Assembly: GCA_015487515.1 (NCBI GenBank)
Contig: WFPQ01000147.1
Span: 1-5,485 of the forward strand
Direction of reading: 5' to 3'
Origin: Hyphomicrobiales bacterium
GTDB taxonomy: Bacteria > Pseudomonadota > Alphaproteobacteria > Rhizobiales > Devosiaceae
DNA: 5,485 nt
Below are positions 3,742 through 5,485 of this stretch, piece by piece. The number at the start of each line of letters is the position of its first letter. Position 1 is the first letter of the stretch. The position numbers and the translations under genes were made by a program. The notes beneath the pieces are model-generated. The model had not been told where the DNA came from. It made no database searches and saw only the letters and a program-made list of their open reading frames with translations.

Positions 3742-5485
3742 TCACACTATGCAGGGTTTTCCCTCGCCGAGATCCCGGATCGCCCTCTCGCTCAGGGCCA
3801 GGGCCAGCGCATCATCACTTTGCAAAGGCCTGGAAAAATAATATCCCTGAAACATTTCGCACCCCATGGCGCTCAGGGCCTTGAACTGCGACCTGGTTTC
3901 AACCCCTTCCACTATGCAGTCTATTTCAAGGTTCCAGCACATGTTGATCATGGCCTGCACTATGGAACGGGCATTTTCATCCCTGTCGATCCCAAGTACG
4001 AAACCGCGATCCAGTTTCAACTTGTCCAGGGGCATATCCCGGATATAGGCCAGGGACGAATATCCGGTTCCAAAGTCGTCAAGGGCGATTTCCACCCCCA
4101 GCTTCTTGAGAAAGTTCAGGGATTCCATGGCCCTTTCACAATCGCTCATTATCGAGGTTTCCGTCACCTCGAACGTGATCCGGCCCGGATCGAACCCGGA
4201 TGCATTTATTATGGAAACCAGGCCTAACATGGCTTCGGCAGAAATTATGTCCTGCATGGACAGGTTGAAGGACAGGAAAAAATTGTCCGGCCACTTTCCT
4301 GCCTCAACAAGGGCCTTTTTCAACAGAACCCCGGTCAGCCGGCTGACCATGCCGGCCCTCTCGGCCGCACCGATGAAGATATCCGGCGAAATCGAGCCCA
4401 GGATCGGGCTGCGCCAGCGGGCCAGCGCCTCGAAACCGACCGTATTAGCGTTTCCTGATGCAACTATGGGCTGAAACATCAGCGACATCTCGTCTTCCAG
4501 ATTACAGGACTGCAGCCTTCGATCCACATTGGAAAGTTTCCTGATTGCCGCCGCATGCCGTTCATTGAAAATCGTTACCCCGCCACGAACATCACCCTTG
4601 GCATGATAAAGGGCATAATCCGCCTTTTCGAACAGTTTTTCGGTGCTGTCCCCATCACCCTGCCAGCAGGCAAAGCCCAAAGATCCGCCAATATTCACCT
4701 TTACCCCCCCGATCTGAAAGGGAGTTCGCATGGCCCGGCAGATCCGCTCCCCGAGCCCGATCAGCCTTTCATCATCGCAACGGTTGCTGACGATTATTCC
4801 AAATTCGTCTCCCCCCATGCGGGCTGCAAGGACATTGCCAAAGAGCAGGCCCGCAAGGCGCTTGCCAACCTCCTGCAACAGGCGGTCCCCGATCATGTGC
4901 CCATGGACATCATTGATCTGCTTGAAGCCATCCAGGTCCAGAATTCCCACGGCCAGCCCCTCGATCTGTCCCGATTTCACACTGTTTACCTGGGCCCGCA
5001 AGTGATTCATGAATGCGCGTCTGTTGGCCAGGCCGGTCAGGCTGTCCTGGTTGGCAATGCTCAAGTTCAGCTTGTTCAAATGCTCCGCTTCTATCTTCTT
5101 GTTCTCCACCTCCTGCTGCTGCATGATCATGCGGGCAAAATCATTTCCATACCTGCTGGCCACGTAAATTGCCGCCACCGACACTATTGCCAGCACGCTG
5201 GACAGAACGAAGAGAACTGCAACCCCGCTCAGCCCTAGGAAAAATATCAAAGGCACCATCATGATTGTGATGAATGAAATGGCGGCAATTCTCAGGTGAA
5301 CCAGGCACATTGCCGCCCCAAGGGTTGAAGCTGCCATCAGGGCCGTGCTCAATTCCACCACTTCCAGTTCGGCAAAGACAAAAAGGTTGGCAATCCAGAT
5401 TATCCTGGCCAGTCCCAGCGCCATCACCCCCCAGACCGTGGCATGCAGCCTGTTAACGATCACCCTGGGATAGGAATCAAGGGAA
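3742..5485 (-). CDS. Membrane-bound GGDEF-EAL cyclic-di-GMP enzyme, 5' end outside window
   Basis: A signalling protein able to make and/or break cyclic di-GMP, setting the motile/sessile balance. Counting from an in-frame GTG at 5463 there are 573 residues, but the frame stays open to the window edge with no good ribosome site, so the gene is probably partial. In order: about four hydrophobic helices (roughly 9-100) forming a membrane anchor of no family I recognise, a short charged linker, a GGDEF domain (about 135-300) and an EAL domain (about 315-560). The cyclase site is intact: DLDGFK (176-181), GGDEF (217-221). The inhibitory RxxD site is absent (FGNV at 208-211). The phosphodiesterase residues are all there: EAL (345-347), N400, E432 in FEVTE, DDFGTGYSSL (462-471), K483, EGVET (519-523) and QGYYF (539-543). 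It ends 148 or more bases before yciI, which has its own promoter. Confidence 0.93.
   Translation of the reverse strand, partial: SLDSYPRVIVNRLHATVWGVMALGLARIIWIANLFVFAELEVVELSTALMAASTLGAAMCLVHLRIAAISFITIMMVPLIFFLGLSGVAVLFVLSSVLAIVSVAAIYVASRYGNDFARMIMQQQEVENKKIEAEHLNKLNLSIANQDSLTGLANRRAFMNHLRAQVNSVKSGQIEGLAVGILDLDGFKQINDVHGHMIGDRLLQEVGKRLAGLLFGNVLAARMGGDEFGIIVSNRCDDERLIGLGERICRAMRTPFQIGGVKVNIGGSLGFACWQGDGDSTEKLFEKADYALYHAKGDVRGGVTIFNERHAAAIRKLSNVDRRLQSCNLEDEMSLMFQPIVASGNANTVGFEALARWRSPILGSISPDIFIGAAERAGMVSRLTGVLLKKALVEAGKWPDNFFLSFNLSMQDIISAEAMLGLVSIINASGFDPGRITFEVTETSIMSDCERAMESLNFLKKLGVEIALDDFGTGYSSLAYIRDMPLDKLKLDRGFVLGIDRDENARSIVQAMINMCWNLEIDCIVEGVETRSQFKALSAMGCEMFQGYYFSRPLQSDDALALALSERAIRDLGEGKPCIV

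Noticed and set aside
3786..3806. Frequent recurrence of CAGGGCC across the right half of the window.
   Set aside because: On the coding minus strand this is simply GGC-CCT within Leu-Ala-Leu codon runs (CTG GCC CTG), so it reflects codon preference rather than a repeat or Chi-like element.
4555..5238. A 227-codon plus-strand frame antisense to the GGDEF domain.
   Set aside because: The opposite strand encodes intact GGDEF motifs, and the long antisense frame follows from the GC-biased third codon positions of that gene. No ribosome site or family resemblance.

Overview
The window looks like a stretch of ordinary chromosome from a Gram-negative bacterium, most likely an alphaproteobacterium of moderate GC content. 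The basis is the combination of a DUF1737 mini-protein, an HxlR/DoxX divergent pair, a plant-type beta carbonic anhydrase, a YciI-EamA pair and a GGDEF-EAL protein, together with codon use rich in GCC and CTG. I see no transposase, integrase, phage gene, tRNA, rRNA or CRISPR array. The taxonomic placement is inference only.

Layout, left to right. Positions 1-144 carry no gene but hold two hairpins. An HxlR-type winged-helix regulator (145-573, minus) and a DoxX-family four-helix membrane protein (690-1100, plus) diverge from a 116-base shared control region. A convergent gap with a strong GC hairpin (1101-1220) separates doxX from a 67-residue DUF1737 protein (1221-1424, minus). That gene diverges from a beta carbonic anhydrase (1629-2264, plus) across a roughly 200-base regulatory gap. 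Between the carbonic anhydrase and the next gene lies a compact, repeat-rich stretch (2265-2434). It contains a possible 38-residue small protein gene with a near-perfect ribosome binding site.

The right half is entirely on the minus strand. A membrane-anchored GGDEF-EAL cyclic-di-GMP enzyme enters from beyond the right edge and ends at 3742. A non-coding gap of about 180 bases follows, containing a perfect 13-base tandem repeat and a good sigma70-like promoter. A two-gene unit comes next: a YciI-family protein (start most likely 3560) and an EamA-type drug/metabolite transporter closely resembling the E. coli cysteine/O-acetylserine exporter, with only three bases between them.

Functionally the window holds several small independent units rather than one pathway: a possible redox-responsive regulator with its membrane target, a CO2/bicarbonate enzyme, a metabolite exporter with a YciI partner, and a cyclic-di-GMP signalling protein. 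No clearly new multi-gene system is visible. The parts most worth a second look are the 38-residue ORF with its surrounding repeats, the promoter flanked by two identical palindromes upstream of yciI, and the tandem duplication after the GGDEF-EAL gene.
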